Origin: Pararoseomonas baculiformis | GTDB taxonomy: Bacteria > Pseudomonadota > Alphaproteobacteria > Acetobacterales > Acetobacteraceae | Reading direction: 5' to 3' | DNA length: 64,000 nt | Assembly: GCF_017813395.1 (NCBI RefSeq) | Contig: NZ_JAGIZB010000009.1 | Span: 146,948-210,947, forward strand | Part shown: positions 43,321 to 52,746 of the stretch, piece after piece | How the letters are laid out: every line of letters begins with the position of its first letter | How positions within the stretch are numbered: position 1 is the stretch's first letter | Notes under the pieces: model-generated | What the model saw: the letters and a program-made list of their open reading frames with translations, nothing else | The model's database searches: none | What the model was told of the DNA's origin: nothing | Position numbers and translations under genes: made by a program

Positions 43321-43945
43321 TTTCGACCCCTCCGACGTGTCCCGCGGGCCCGTTCCGAACGACCCGGTGGAGCAGCTCGTCGTCCTCCTCTCCCGCCTCC
43401 CCGGGCTAGGGCGCCGCTCCGCGCGGCGCGCGGCGCTGAAGATGCTGCAGGACCCGCAGCGCCTCATGCTGCCCCTCGCCGGCGCGCTGAACGCCGCCGC
43501 CGCCGCCGTGCGCCCCTGCCGCGTCTGCGGCAATCTCGACACCCAGGACCCCTGCAATGTCTGCCGCGACCCGCGCCGGGAACGCGGCCTGGTCTGCGTG
43601 GTCGAAGGCGTGGCCGATCTCTGGGCGCTGGAGCGCGGCGGCGCCCATCGCGGCCTCTACCACGTGCTCGGCGGCACCCTCTCCGCCCTGGGCGGCGTGG
43701 GGCCGGAAGACCTCTCCATCCAGCCGCTGGTCGAGCGCGTCTCCGCCGGCGAGGTGGAGGAGGTGATCCTCGCCCTCCCCGCCACCGTAGAAGGCGCCAC
43801 CACCGGCCACTACCTGGCGGACCGGCTCCGCCCCCTCCAGGTTCCCGTCACCCGCCTGGCCCAGGGCGTGCCCATGGGCGGCGCGCTGGACGTGCTGGAC
43901 GACGGCACCCTCGCCGCCGCCCTGCGGGCCCGCCGCCCGGCCTGA
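43307..43945 (+). CDS. recR: recombination protein RecR
   Basis: A 212-residue protein of the RecFOR pathway that helps load RecA on gaps. The helix-hairpin-helix motif LPGLGRRSARRAAL, the zinc site CRVCG and CNVC, and the Toprim region (VCVVEGVADLWALE and EEVILALPATVEG) are all present. Start may be 43307 or 43316. Third gene of the dnaX-ybaB-recR block. Confidence 0.96.
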   Translation: MRRMPFDPSDVSRGPVPNDPVEQLVVLLSRLPGLGRRSARRAALKMLQDPQRLMLPLAGALNAAAAAVRPCRVCGNLDTQDPCNVCRDPRRERGLVCVVEGVADLWALERGGAHRGLYHVLGGTLSALGGVGPEDLSIQPLVERVSAGEVEEVILALPATVEGATTGHYLADRLRPLQVPVTRLAQGVPMGGALDVLDDGTLAAALRARRPA

Positions 43946-43963
43946 AGCCACGCGAACCGATTC

Positions 43964-43980
43964 GCCGCACTTGCTGCGGC
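43964..43980 (+). terminator. small hairpin after recR
   Basis: GCCGCA (43964-43969) pairs with TGCGGC (43975-43980) around a 5-base loop, 19 bases after the recR stop. No T tract follows, so this is only a candidate. Confidence 0.35.
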
Positions 43981-44052
43981 TGGGTGGATCGCTCAGAACC
44001 CCACGGATTCGCGGGAGCCGCCGCGAGGGACAACGCATTATCGGGGCAGGCC

Positions 44053-45252
44053 GTGGCATCATCGGAAGACTTTCGCCAGCTCCACCGGCGGGCCGCGCGC
44101 AGCCTGATACGGCGCCTCCGCCCCTTCGCGCAGCCGGTCCTGGCCCGCATCAGGTTCCGCCTGCGCGGCGTGCTCGACGCATCGGCCGAGGCGCGGAATC
44201 CCACGCCGCGGCAGGACCCCCTGCTCCATCGGCTGGAACAGCTCGAAATCCAGCTCCAGCGCACGCAGATCGCGGTGGACGCCCTCCGGCTTGACCATGG
44301 GGACGCCCATCGCGCCCTCCGCGAACGCCTGGACCAGCTCGGCAAGGACATGCTCTCCGCCCAGGCGCGCGGGGAAGAGGCCCTGGGCGGCCAGCTGCGC
44401 GAAGCCTCCGGCCACCTCGCCGGCATGGTCGGGGACCGCACCGAACGGCTGCTGGGCCGCGTCGCCATCCCGCTGGGCGGGGAGACGCTGGTGCGCATGC
44501 CGGAAGGGTACCTCCTCCTCCCCGCCGAGGATGTTCCCCTCCTCACCGCCATGGTGGAAGGCGGCGGCAGGCTGGAACCCGGCACGGTCGCGGTCATCCA
44601 GGCCATCCTGCGCGAAGGGGACGTGGTGCTGGATGCCGGCGCCAATCTCGGCCTCACCGTCCTGCCCGCGGCCAGGCGCGTGGGGCCCGCCGGGCGCGTG
44701 ATCGCGGTGGAACCCGCCTCCCGGGCCGCCGCCCTGCTGCGGCGGAACATCGCGCTCAATGGCCTGGAAGGGCGGGTCACGCTGCATGACTGCGCCGCCG
44801 GCGCCGCCCCGGGCAAGGCCGCGCTGCATGTCGGCGCCATCTCAGGCCATTCCTCGCTCCTCGGCCAGCCCGGCGCCGATCGAACGGAGGAGGTGGAGGT
44901 CCGCCCGCTGGACGACCTCGTCCCCCCCGGCACGCGCCTCCGCCTCGCCAAGCTCGACGTGGAGGGATACGAGGCCGAGGCATGGCGCGGCATGCGCCGC
45001 ATCGCGGTGGAGAATCCGCAGCTGGCCCTGCTGGTGGAATTCGGCCCGGACCATCTGCGCCGCGCCGGCCTCACCCCCGAGGCGTGGACGGATCTTTTCA
45101 CCTCCGCAGGCTTCACCCTGTTCGAGGTGGACGAGGCCGACGGGTCGCTCCGCCCCGTCCGCCCCCTTGCCGAGCTCGGGAAGGTCCACTCGGTCAATCT
45201 CCTCATGCTGCGCGACGCGCCTTCCGCCTATCCGGAGCTGCGCTTCGCATGA
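44053..45252 (+). CDS. FkbM family methyltransferase with coiled-coil N-terminus
   Basis: About 399 residues. The first 150 form a basic then heptad-like helical region (LHRLEQLEIQLQRTQIAVDA). The C-terminal half is a SAM-dependent methyltransferase: VVLDAGANLGL, VIAVEPAS, LHDCAAG, and KLDVEGYE, which is the FkbM signature. It likely methylates a sugar hydroxyl. GTG 44053 is the probable start; GTG 43984 is an alternative but lacks a binding site and overlaps a hairpin. It overlaps the next glycosyltransferase gene by 4 bases, so it belongs to a glycan operon. Confidence 0.85.
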   Translation: MASSEDFRQLHRRAARSLIRRLRPFAQPVLARIRFRLRGVLDASAEARNPTPRQDPLLHRLEQLEIQLQRTQIAVDALRLDHGDAHRALRERLDQLGKDMLSAQARGEEALGGQLREASGHLAGMVGDRTERLLGRVAIPLGGETLVRMPEGYLLLPAEDVPLLTAMVEGGGRLEPGTVAVIQAILREGDVVLDAGANLGLTVLPAARRVGPAGRVIAVEPASRAAALLRRNIALNGLEGRVTLHDCAAGAAPGKAALHVGAISGHSSLLGQPGADRTEEVEVRPLDDLVPPGTRLRLAKLDVEGYEAEAWRGMRRIAVENPQLALLVEFGPDHLRRAGLTPEAWTDLFTSAGFTLFEVDEADGSLRPVRPLAELGKVHSVNLLMLRDAPSAYPELRFA

Positions 45253-46265
45253 GGATCGGCCTGATCACCGCGGCCCTTCCGCTGGCGGGCGGCGCCCATC
45301 GCCTGATCCTGGAAGGGCTGCGTGAGCAGCTGGTTGCCCGCGGGCACGAGGTCGAGCCCGTCTGGCTCCCCTTCGACGCCACGCCCGGCGAGGTGCTGCC
45401 CCAGATGGCCGCCTTCCGCATGGTTCGGCTGGATGGGTATTTCGACCGCGTGATCACCCTCCGCGCCCCCGCCCATGCGGTGGCGCATCGCCGCAAGGTG
45501 GTCTGGTTCACCCACCCCCTGCGCTCCATCCACGAACCGGAGCAGGAGCATGGCCACGCCCGCGCCCTGCGCGCCGCCGTGACCCGGGCCGACGCGGCGG
45601 CCCTGCGCGCCGCCCATGCCGTCCTCGCCGGCTCCGAGGCCGCGCGGGAGATCCTGTACCGGGACAAGCTTCCCGGCAGCGGCGTGCTCCCGCCCCCGCT
45701 GCCCCATCCGGAACGCCTCCGCGCCGGTCCCCTTGGGGATGAGGTGGTCGTCATCGCCCGGATGGCACCCTGGAACCGCCAGCACCTCCTCCTCGAAGCC
45801 CTCGCCCTCACCCAGGGGCCCCTCCGCCTGCGCCTCTGCGGCACCGCCTCCGACCCCGCCTATCCGCAGGCGCTGAGGGACGCCGCGCGGCGCCTGGGCA
45901 TCGCGGATCGCGTCACCATCGAGCCCCGCTGGATCACCGAGGAGGAGAAGGCGAACCTCCTGGAGAACGCGCTCGCCGTCGCCACCCTCCCGCGGCACGG
46001 CAACGGCCATGCCTATCCCGTCCTGGAAGCCGCGCAGGCCGCGCGCCCCATCCTCACCACCACCGACGCGGGCGAAGCCGCCGATGCGGTGGCGGATGGC
46101 GAAACCGGGCTGGTCACCTCCCCTGATCCCGCATCCCTCGCCCAGGCGCTCGATCGCCTGCAGGCCGACCGCGCCCTGGCCGTCCGCCTCGGCGCCGCCG
46201 CCCGCGCCAGGGCGGCGCAACGCGGCACCGGCTGGGATGCCGTCGTTGAAAGGCTGCTCGCATGA
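45249..46265 (+). CDS. glycosyltransferase family 4 protein
   Basis: A 338-residue GT-B glycosyltransferase. An N-terminal Rossmann start GLITAALPLAGGAHRLILEG, the middle strand EVVVIARMAPWNRQHLLLEA and the donor-site region GNGHAYPVLEAAQAARPILT, where the usual E-x7-E is seen as part of PVLEAAQAARP, mark the GT4 class. It is soluble and probably acts at the inner face of the membrane. Coupled by ATGA to both neighbours. The sugars involved are unknown. Confidence 0.85.
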   Translation: MRIGLITAALPLAGGAHRLILEGLREQLVARGHEVEPVWLPFDATPGEVLPQMAAFRMVRLDGYFDRVITLRAPAHAVAHRRKVVWFTHPLRSIHEPEQEHGHARALRAAVTRADAAALRAAHAVLAGSEAAREILYRDKLPGSGVLPPPLPHPERLRAGPLGDEVVVIARMAPWNRQHLLLEALALTQGPLRLRLCGTASDPAYPQALRDAARRLGIADRVTIEPRWITEEEKANLLENALAVATLPRHGNGHAYPVLEAAQAARPILTTTDAGEAADAVADGETGLVTSPDPASLAQALDRLQADRALAVRLGAAARARAAQRGTGWDAVVERLLA

Positions 46266-47296
46266 AGGTCCTCGTGCTGAGCACCCTCGTCCCCTTCGTG
46301 CATGGAGGGGCGGAGGAGCTCTACGACCATCTCGTCCTCAACCTCCGCCGCCAGGGCATGGAGGCGGAGGGCATGCGCATCCCCTTCTACTGGAACCCGG
46401 CGGAGGAGCTGATCGAGGAGATGCTGCTCGCCCGCAACCTCCGCGTGAGCGGGGTGGACCGGGTGATCGCGCTCAAGTTCCCGGCCTATATGGTTCCCTT
46501 CCCGGACAAGGTGCTCTGGCTCCTCCACCAGTACCGCCAGGCCTATGACCTGCTGGATGCCGGCCAGAGCAACATCCCCGGCGACGCAAGCGGCGAACGC
46601 ATCCTCCACGCCATCCGCGCCGCCGATGCCATGGCCTTCCGCGAATCCCGGCAGATCTACACCAACGCTCCGATCACCGGCCGCCGCCTGAAGCATTACA
46701 ACGGCTTCGACAGCCAGGTGCTGCGCCCGCCCCTGAACGACCCCGAGCTTTTCCCCGGCGGCGAGTCCGAGGGCTACATCCTCGCCACCGGCCGGGTGAA
46801 CGACACCAAGCGCCAGCACCTCCTCGTGCGCGCCCTGCGCCGGGTCCCGGGCCTGCGCCTCGTCGTCGCCGGCCCGCCGGACAGTCCGGCCGACGCCGAG
46901 GTGCTGCACCGCATCGCCGCCCAGGAGGGCGTGGAGGACCGCGTCACGCTCGACCTCCGCTTCGTCCCCCGCGCCCATCTCGCGCAGCTCGTCAACGGCG
47001 CCCTGGGCGTGGCCTATCTTCCCTTCGACGAGGACAGCCTGGGCTACTGCACCATGGAGGCCTTCCGCGCCGCCAAGCCCGTGATCACCACCACGGATTC
47101 CGGCGGCGTGCTGGACATCGTGCGCGAAGGCGAGAACGGCCATGTCGTCCCGCCCAGCCCGGAAGCCCTGGCCGGCGCCATGGCCCGGCTGCACGCCGCC
47201 CCCGCCCGCGCCCGCGACATGGGCCTGGCCGGCCGCGCCGCCATGGAGGCCCAGCGCCTGGACTGGCCGACCACCATCGAGAGGCTCGTGTCATGA
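46262..47296 (+). CDS. glycosyltransferase family 4 protein
   Basis: A 344-residue GT-B protein. The start LVLSTLVPFVHGGAEELYDH has the GGAE motif of GT4 enzymes, YILATGRVNDTKRQHLLVRA is the interdomain strand and EDSLGYCTMEAFRAAKPVIT is the donor-binding E-x7-E-like segment. Second of three glycosyltransferases in the operon; ATG overlaps the previous stop. Confidence 0.9.
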   Translation: MKVLVLSTLVPFVHGGAEELYDHLVLNLRRQGMEAEGMRIPFYWNPAEELIEEMLLARNLRVSGVDRVIALKFPAYMVPFPDKVLWLLHQYRQAYDLLDAGQSNIPGDASGERILHAIRAADAMAFRESRQIYTNAPITGRRLKHYNGFDSQVLRPPLNDPELFPGGESEGYILATGRVNDTKRQHLLVRALRRVPGLRLVVAGPPDSPADAEVLHRIAAQEGVEDRVTLDLRFVPRAHLAQLVNGALGVAYLPFDEDSLGYCTMEAFRAAKPVITTTDSGGVLDIVREGENGHVVPPSPEALAGAMARLHAAPARARDMGLAGRAAMEAQRLDWPTTIERLVS

Positions 47297-48594
47297 ACGC
47301 GTTGCGAATCGGCTGGTCCACCCCCTGGAACGCCCGCTCCGCCATTGCCGACTTCGCCGGGGAGGTGGCCCATGTCCTGGCCGCCCGCGGCCATGAGGTG
47401 ACCATCCTCCGCAGCGAGGCGCGCGAGGCCGCCGCCCTGCCCCCGCGCCCCGGCCCCTTCCCCGTCTTCCACATGGACGAGCTGGACGACGAGGCCCTGC
47501 ACACGCGCTTCGACGTGGTGGTGGCCCATGTCGGCAACCACCACCCCTTCCACGACGCCCAGGTGCGCCGCCTGCCCGGCAACCACATGGTCGGCGTGTT
47601 CCACGACCTCTTCCTCGCCCATCTGGCCGCCGAGTACTTCCACGACATCGGCGATCCCCTGGGCCCCTCCCGCCTGGCCCGCGAACTCTATGGCGAGGAA
47701 GGCATGCCCGAGGGCCAGCCCTTCTGGACCGATCTCGAGGAAATGGTCCGGCGCCGCCCGATGCTCGAATGGCTGGCCACGCATTGCATCGGCGCGGTCG
47801 CCCATTCCAGCCACTACGCCGAGCGCCTGCGCGCCTGTTGCCCCGGCCCGGTCGCGGTCATTCCCCTCGCCTTCGTCGCGCCCAACATGCCGCCCGCGCC
47901 GCCCCAGGGCGAAGGCCGGCTGACCGTGGCGGTGATCGGCCATGCCAACGCCAACAAGCGCGTGGACCAGGTGATCATGGCCATCGGCTCCTCCGTCATC
48001 CTGCGCGGCCGCTGCCGCCTGCGGGTGATCGGCCAGGCCCCGGACGAGGAGCGCACGCGCCTGGAGGGGATCGCCGCCGCGCTCGGCGTCGAGCCTCCCG
48101 AATTCACGGGCTGGGTGGATGACGACGAGCTGCGCCGCCAGCTGCGCGACGTTCATGTCATCGCCTGCCTGCGGAACCCGGTGCTGGAAGGCGCATCCGC
48201 CTCCGTCGTCACCGCCATGGCCTCCGGCCGTCCCACCCTCGTCACCGACCATGGGTGCTACGCGGAAATCCCCGCGGACGCCGTCCTCCCCTGCCGCCCG
48301 GAGGCCGAGGCGCTGGACGCCATGCGCCACCTCGAGCGCCTGGTGGCCGATCCGGCCGAGATCGAGGCCCTGGGGGAGCGCGCGCGGATGGTCGCCCTCA
48401 CGCGCCATGCCCCCACGGCCTATGCGGATGCGCTGATCCCCTTCCTCCAGCGCATCGTGGCCGACCGCCCGCGCCAGGATGCGGCGGAGAGGATCGCCTC
48501 CACCCTCGCCGGCTTCGGCCTGCCGCCCGAGGACCCCGCCCGCCAGCGGGCCGCAACCCTGCTCAAGGGAATGGGGCTGGCGCCGGGCAAATAG
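47293..48594 (+). CDS. glycosyltransferase family 4 protein
   Basis: A 433-residue glycosyltransferase. The N-terminal domain is GWSTPWNARSAIADFAGEVA, the second begins around TVAVIGHANANKRVDQVIMA, and the nucleotide-sugar site is LEGASASVVTAMASGRPTLV. Last gene of the four-gene FkbM/GT operon; a hairpin follows. Together they could build or decorate an exopolysaccharide, LPS or protein glycan. Confidence 0.88.
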   Translation: MNALRIGWSTPWNARSAIADFAGEVAHVLAARGHEVTILRSEAREAAALPPRPGPFPVFHMDELDDEALHTRFDVVVAHVGNHHPFHDAQVRRLPGNHMVGVFHDLFLAHLAAEYFHDIGDPLGPSRLARELYGEEGMPEGQPFWTDLEEMVRRRPMLEWLATHCIGAVAHSSHYAERLRACCPGPVAVIPLAFVAPNMPPAPPQGEGRLTVAVIGHANANKRVDQVIMAIGSSVILRGRCRLRVIGQAPDEERTRLEGIAAALGVEPPEFTGWVDDDELRRQLRDVHVIACLRNPVLEGASASVVTAMASGRPTLVTDHGCYAEIPADAVLPCRPEAEALDAMRHLERLVADPAEIEALGERARMVALTRHAPTAYADALIPFLQRIVADRPRQDAAERIASTLAGFGLPPEDPARQRAATLLKGMGLAPGK

Positions 48595-48603
48595 CGGCCG
48601 GCA

Positions 48604-48624
48604 GGGAAGGCCCGGCGCCTTCCC
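48604..48624. terminator. hairpin between convergent genes
   Basis: GGGAAGGC (48604-48611) pairs with GCCTTCCC (48617-48624) around 5 bases, between the glycosyltransferase operon and the SirB1-like gene. Its symmetric position suits a bidirectional terminator. Confidence 0.5.
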
Positions 48625-48639
48625 GCCCGCCCGGCGGCC

Positions 48640-49476
48640 TCAGTTCAGCCGCCCGCGCCATTCCTCGATCATCTCGCGCCCGCGCTCCGCCGCCTCTCCG
48701 GCCGGCACCAGCCCGAGGAAGCGCTCCATCGCCTCGATCGCGGCGCCCAGCCGGCCCAGCCGCGCGTTCATCACCGCGGCCTCCCGCCACAGCGGCGCCG
48801 CATCCGGCGCCAGGCGAAGCATGTCCAGGGTGCAGTCCAGCGCGCCCTCGAAGTCGTCGTCCTGCAGCCGCCGCAGCCGGATATTGGTCTGCAGCCGCAG
48901 CAGCACGGCACGGCGGCTCATCGGCGCCAGCACCCCCGGCCGCAGCTCGGCCGAAGGTCCCTCCACCTGCTTGATCAGCGCGCGCAGCGCCGGCACCGGC
49001 ACGGCCGCCCCGCCATTGAACGGGTCCACCACCAGGGAACCGCCCCGTTCCGCCCCGTCCAGCCTGATCAGGAAATGGCCGGGAAAATCCAGCCCCCGCG
49101 CCGCCCAGCCGGCCGCCTCCGCCACATGCAGCCAGAGCAGCCCGATGGCGACCGGCAGCCCCAGCCGCCGCTCGGTCACCCGGATCAGATTGGCGTTGCG
49201 CAGGTCGTCATAGGTCTCGGAATCGCCGGCAAAGCCGCCTTCCTCATGGATCACGCGCGCGATCAGCGCGCGCCGGCCCTCCACATCCCCCGGCGGCTCC
49301 TCGGCCAGCACCGCCCGCACCAGGGTGGAAACCCGCTCCGCCGCCGCGCGCCAATCGGCCGACGGCGCATCGATCCGCGCGAATTGCAGCGCAACCGCGG
49401 CCAGGTCCAGCTCGTCATCCGGCAGGTTCCCGGCGGCCTCGATCGCGGCCCGCGCCTCGGCGACGGAATCCGGCAT
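48640..49476 (-). CDS. SirB1-family transglutaminase-like protein with TPR tail
   Basis: A 278-residue protein of the SirB1/transglutaminase-like core family. Family features are the NANLIRVTERRLGLPVAIGL segment, the later DFPGHFLIRL and VVDPFNGG. The usual catalytic cysteine position before PVAIG is not evident, as in many SirB1 relatives. Residues 200-278 are TPR-like helices. Function is unknown; the name comes from a neighbour of sirA/prmC in enterics. Overlaps the HIT gene end. Confidence 0.87.
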   Translation of the reverse strand: MPDSVAEARAAIEAAGNLPDDELDLAAVALQFARIDAPSADWRAAAERVSTLVRAVLAEEPPGDVEGRRALIARVIHEEGGFAGDSETYDDLRNANLIRVTERRLGLPVAIGLLWLHVAEAAGWAARGLDFPGHFLIRLDGAERGGSLVVDPFNGGAAVPVPALRALIKQVEGPSAELRPGVLAPMSRRAVLLRLQTNIRLRRLQDDDFEGALDCTLDMLRLAPDAAPLWREAAVMNARLGRLGAAIEAMERFLGLVPAGEAAERGREMIEEWRGRLN

Positions 49477-49859
49477 CAGCCCTGCACGCCCGGAACCATC
49501 CGCCCCAGGCGGCGCCCGCCGAAAAGATGGACATGGAAATGCGGAACCTCCTGCCCGCCCTCCGGCCCCATGTTCGTCAGCGCCCGGTAGCCGCCGCTCT
49601 CCAGGCCCAACTCCCTCGCCACCTGCCCCACCGCGCGCCAGAACCCGGCGATCTCCGCATCCGACGCCTTCGTGCTGAAATCCGCCAGCGACACATAGGC
49701 TCCGCGCGGGATCACCAGCACATGCACCGGCGCCTGCGGGTTGATGTCGTGGAAGGCCACCGCGTGCTCGTCCTCATGCACGCGCTTGCTCGGGATCTCC
49801 CCGCGCAGGATGCGCGCGAAGATGTTGTTCTCGTCATAGGGCGGCAGGCCGGTGGTCAT
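49476..49859 (-). CDS. HIT family protein (HinT type)
   Basis: A 127-residue nucleotide-binding hydrolase. The N-terminal NIFARILRGEIPSKRV and the triad HFHVHLFGG (His107, His109, His111) are diagnostic for HinT-like purine nucleoside phosphoramidases. Its stop overlaps the SirB1-like start. It probably hydrolyses AMP-lysine-type phosphoramidates. Confidence 0.95.
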   Translation of the reverse strand: MTTGLPPYDENNIFARILRGEIPSKRVHEDEHAVAFHDINPQAPVHVLVIPRGAYVSLADFSTKASDAEIAGFWRAVGQVARELGLESGGYRALTNMGPEGGQEVPHFHVHLFGGRRLGRMVPGVQG

Positions 49860-49907
49860 CTCGGCTCCTCAGGCGGGCATCGCTTCCTTCCTAGAGGAAA
49901 AGCCCGG

Positions 49908-49932
49908 GGGGACGGAATTCCCCCCCGTCCCC
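49908..49932 (-). terminator. hairpin terminator after the 5'-nucleotidase gene
   Basis: GGGGACGG (49908-49915) pairs with CCGTCCCC (49925-49932). On the minus strand a CTTTT run follows it, which fits an intrinsic terminator for the nucleotidase transcript. Confidence 0.55.
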
Positions 49933-49965
49933 ATCCGCCCCTTCACGTTTCCGGGGTGGCCTGGA

Positions 49966-51576
49966 TCAATCCCGCGCCATGCGCCCGTCCATCACCGGCG
50001 CCACCCGTCCGCGTGCGGCCAGGTGGTCGGCCACCACCTCCTCCATCGGCGGCCCCTCGTCATAGGCCTCCAGCGCCTCGTCCCGCAGCACCGCATAGCC
50101 ATCGCCGCCGGCGCGCATGAAGCTGATCGTCACCACGCGATAGGCGCGGTCCGGGTCCAGCGGCGTCCAGTCCGCCATCCGCACCTCCCGCACGCGCTGC
50201 CCCACGGGCGCCGCGGGATCGAAGCGCAAGCGCAGCCCCGCCACCTGCGGGAAGCGCCCGGCATCCCGCGGCAGGCGCGACAGCCCGTTCTCCAGCGCCG
50301 CGCGGATCGCCCCGCCCCGGATCGTCAGCGTCGCCAGCGTGTTCCCGAAGGGCAGCACCGCCAGCACGTCGCCATAGGTCACGGTGCCCGAAGGCAGCGC
50401 CGCCCGCATCCCGCCCCCGTTGACGATGGCGATCTCGGCCGAGGGCACCCGCGCCAGCGCCGCATCCGCCACCAGGCTCCCCAGGGCGCATTCCCCCTCG
50501 CGGCAGGGCTCGTTGGGGAAGAACCCCTCCGCCACCGCCAGGGCCCGCCGCCGGATCTCGCCCAGCGGCGCCGCGTATTCGGCCACGACCGCGGCCACTG
50601 CCGGGTCTTCCGGCACATCCGGCCCGATCGGCCGCACGCCGCCGCCATGTGACGCCACCCGCCCATCGGCCCCGAGGTCAAGGTCCATCCGCCCGAGATA
50701 GCGCGCATGGCAGGCCACCTGCCCGATCCGCACGTCCCGCCCGCGCCCCTGCACCACCAGCGGATGCGGCCCCACCGCCCCGGCCAGCCCATTCGCCAGC
50801 AGCAGATGCGAATGCCCGCCGATGATGGCATCCACCCCCTCCACCTCGGCCGCCAGCCGCCGATCCAGCGAAAGGCCGAGATGGGACAGCACCACCACCG
50901 TCCCGATTCCCTGCCGCCGCAGGGCGAAAGCCGCCCGCTCCGCCGCCTCGAAGGGATCGGTGAAGCGCAGATTCGGCCCGGGCGATGAGGAGGTCGCCGT
51001 TTCCTGCGTCGTCAGCCCCACCACCCCGATCCGCGCCCCATGGGATTCGAGCACGGCGAAGCCGCTCACCCGGTCCCGCAGCAACGGCTCCCGGCTCGCA
51101 TCCAGATTCGCCGAGAGCAACGGGAAAGGCACGGCCGCCGCATAGCGCGCCAGGTTCGCCGGCCCGTTGTCGAACTCGTGGTTGCCCAGGGACATGGCCA
51201 TGGTGCCCATGGCGCGCTGCACCGCCGCCTCCGCCAGCCCGCGATGCTGCGTGTAGAACAGGCTGCCCATGAACTGGTCGCCCGCATCCAGCAGGAAGGG
51301 CGCCCGCCCCTCCGCGATGGCCGCCGCCCGTGCCTCCCGGATCGCCCCGGCCAGCCGCGCCGATCCACCCGCGCAGGGCCGCCCCTCCCGGCACACGCTC
51401 CCGCCTTCCGCCACCCCCTCATGCTTGGAGTGGAAGTCGTTCATGTGGAGCAGCGCGATGCGCGCGCCATCCGCGGCCAGCGCGCGCCGTACCAGCGGCG
51501 CGGCCAGCGGCAGCGCCGCCGCCGCGCGCAGCAGCCCCCGTCGGGAGAGAGGTCGATTCGCCGGATCCTGCCGCAT
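49966..51576 (-). CDS. 5'-nucleotidase/UDP-sugar hydrolase family protein, Tat-exported
   Basis: A 536-residue periplasmic phosphoesterase. The start MRQDPANRPLSRRGLLRAAA is a Tat signal (SRRGLL). The metallophosphatase domain has LLHMNDFHS, DAGDQFMGS, SLGNHEFDNG, LSHLGLS and GGHSHLL; the C-terminal substrate domain (FPNEPCREGECALG to MRAGGDGY) is of the 5'_nucleotid_C type with ALENGLS. It probably dephosphorylates nucleotides for uptake; a CNT nucleoside transporter is encoded 15 kb away. Start 51576 was chosen since it gives the Tat signal. Confidence 0.92.
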   Translation of the reverse strand: MRQDPANRPLSRRGLLRAAAALPLAAPLVRRALAADGARIALLHMNDFHSKHEGVAEGGSVCREGRPCAGGSARLAGAIREARAAAIAEGRAPFLLDAGDQFMGSLFYTQHRGLAEAAVQRAMGTMAMSLGNHEFDNGPANLARYAAAVPFPLLSANLDASREPLLRDRVSGFAVLESHGARIGVVGLTTQETATSSSPGPNLRFTDPFEAAERAAFALRRQGIGTVVVLSHLGLSLDRRLAAEVEGVDAIIGGHSHLLLANGLAGAVGPHPLVVQGRGRDVRIGQVACHARYLGRMDLDLGADGRVASHGGGVRPIGPDVPEDPAVAAVVAEYAAPLGEIRRRALAVAEGFFPNEPCREGECALGSLVADAALARVPSAEIAIVNGGGMRAALPSGTVTYGDVLAVLPFGNTLATLTIRGGAIRAALENGLSRLPRDAGRFPQVAGLRLRFDPAAPVGQRVREVRMADWTPLDPDRAYRVVTISFMRAGGDGYAVLRDEALEAYDEGPPMEEVVADHLAARGRVAPVMDGRMARD

Positions 51577-51837
51577 GGATGCCCTTTTCGCCGGCCAGGA
51601 TGTGGCGCCGCCACGCGCCGGCAGGAAGGCTCCTACGCCACCACGGCGGGAACCGGAATGCATCTTGCGCGGGACGGGATGCGGGTCCAAACGGCCCGGG
51701 AACGCTCCCGGGAAGGCCTTGCATCCCGGGCGGCACCGCCATCGCGCCGCGCCCGGCCCGCCGGGCCGCGGCCCCGCCCGCGCGCGGCCCGCGCGGACCC
51801 CACGCGCCCCCCTTTCCGGGGGAGGAGCGGCGAACGC

Positions 51838-52746
51838 ATGTCCGTCTACCTGCCGATCGCCGAGATGTCGGTGGATGCCCTGCTCCTCCTGAGCATAGGC
51901 CTCGGCGTCGGCTGGCTGTCGGGTCTCTTCGGCGTGGGCGGCGGCTTCCTCCTCACCCCCCTTCTCATCCTCATCGGCATTCCCGCCCCCGTCGCAGTCG
52001 CCTCCGGCGCCAACCAGACCATCGGCGCCTCCGTTTCAGGCCTCATCGCCCAGTGGCGGCGCGGCAATGTCGATCCGCGCATGGGCGCCGTGCTGCTCGT
52101 CGCGGGCCTGGCAGGCTCGGCCGCCGGCACGCAGCTCTTCGTCTTCCTGCGAAGCCTCGGCCAGATCGACCTCGCCGTCTCGCTCTTCTACGTCGTCGTC
52201 CTCGGCACCGTGGGGGCGCTCATGGTGCGCGAAAGCGTCCGGGCCATCCTGCGCCGCCGCCACGCCAAGCCCGCGCGAACGCACCAGCATTCCTGGCTGC
52301 ACGGCCTGCCCTTCAAGATGCGCTTCCGCAAGTCGCGCCTCTACATCTCCGTCATCCCGCCCATGCTGGTGGGATTCGGCATCGGCATCCTCTCGGCCAT
52401 CATGGGCGTGGGCGGCGGGTTCATGCTCGTGCCCGCCATGATCTACCTGCTGGGCATGCCCACCGGCACCACCATCGGCACCTCGCTCTTCCAGGTCACC
52501 TTCGTCAGCGCCAACGTCACCCTCCTCCAGGCGCTCCAGACCGGCTCGGTGGACATCGTCCTCACCCTGCTGCTGCTGGCCGGGGGCGTGGCCGGGGCGC
52601 AGTTCGGCGCCGCCATGGGCTCCCGCCTGCGGGGGGAGGAGACCCGCGCCCTGCTCGGCCTCCTCGTCCTCGCCGTCGCCGCCCGCCTGCTCTGGGACCT
52701 GCTGCAGACCCCCGGCAGCCTCTACTTCCTCGGCCCCGCCACGTGA
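51838..52746 (+). CDS. TauE/SafE family membrane permease
   Basis: A 302-residue membrane protein with about eight hydrophobic segments and the two family repeats (GVGWLSGLFGVGGGFLLTPL and GILSAIMGVGGGFMLVPAM). These proteins move sulfite or organosulfonates. GGAGGAG precedes the ATG. The stop overlaps the next gene by GTGA; that gene, TIGR02186, co-occurs with this permease in alphaproteobacteria. Confidence 0.92.
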   Translation: MSVYLPIAEMSVDALLLLSIGLGVGWLSGLFGVGGGFLLTPLLILIGIPAPVAVASGANQTIGASVSGLIAQWRRGNVDPRMGAVLLVAGLAGSAAGTQLFVFLRSLGQIDLAVSLFYVVVLGTVGALMVRESVRAILRRRHAKPARTHQHSWLHGLPFKMRFRKSRLYISVIPPMLVGFGIGILSAIMGVGGGFMLVPAMIYLLGMPTGTTIGTSLFQVTFVSANVTLLQALQTGSVDIVLTLLLLAGGVAGAQFGAAMGSRLRGEETRALLGLLVLAVAARLLWDLLQTPGSLYFLGPAT

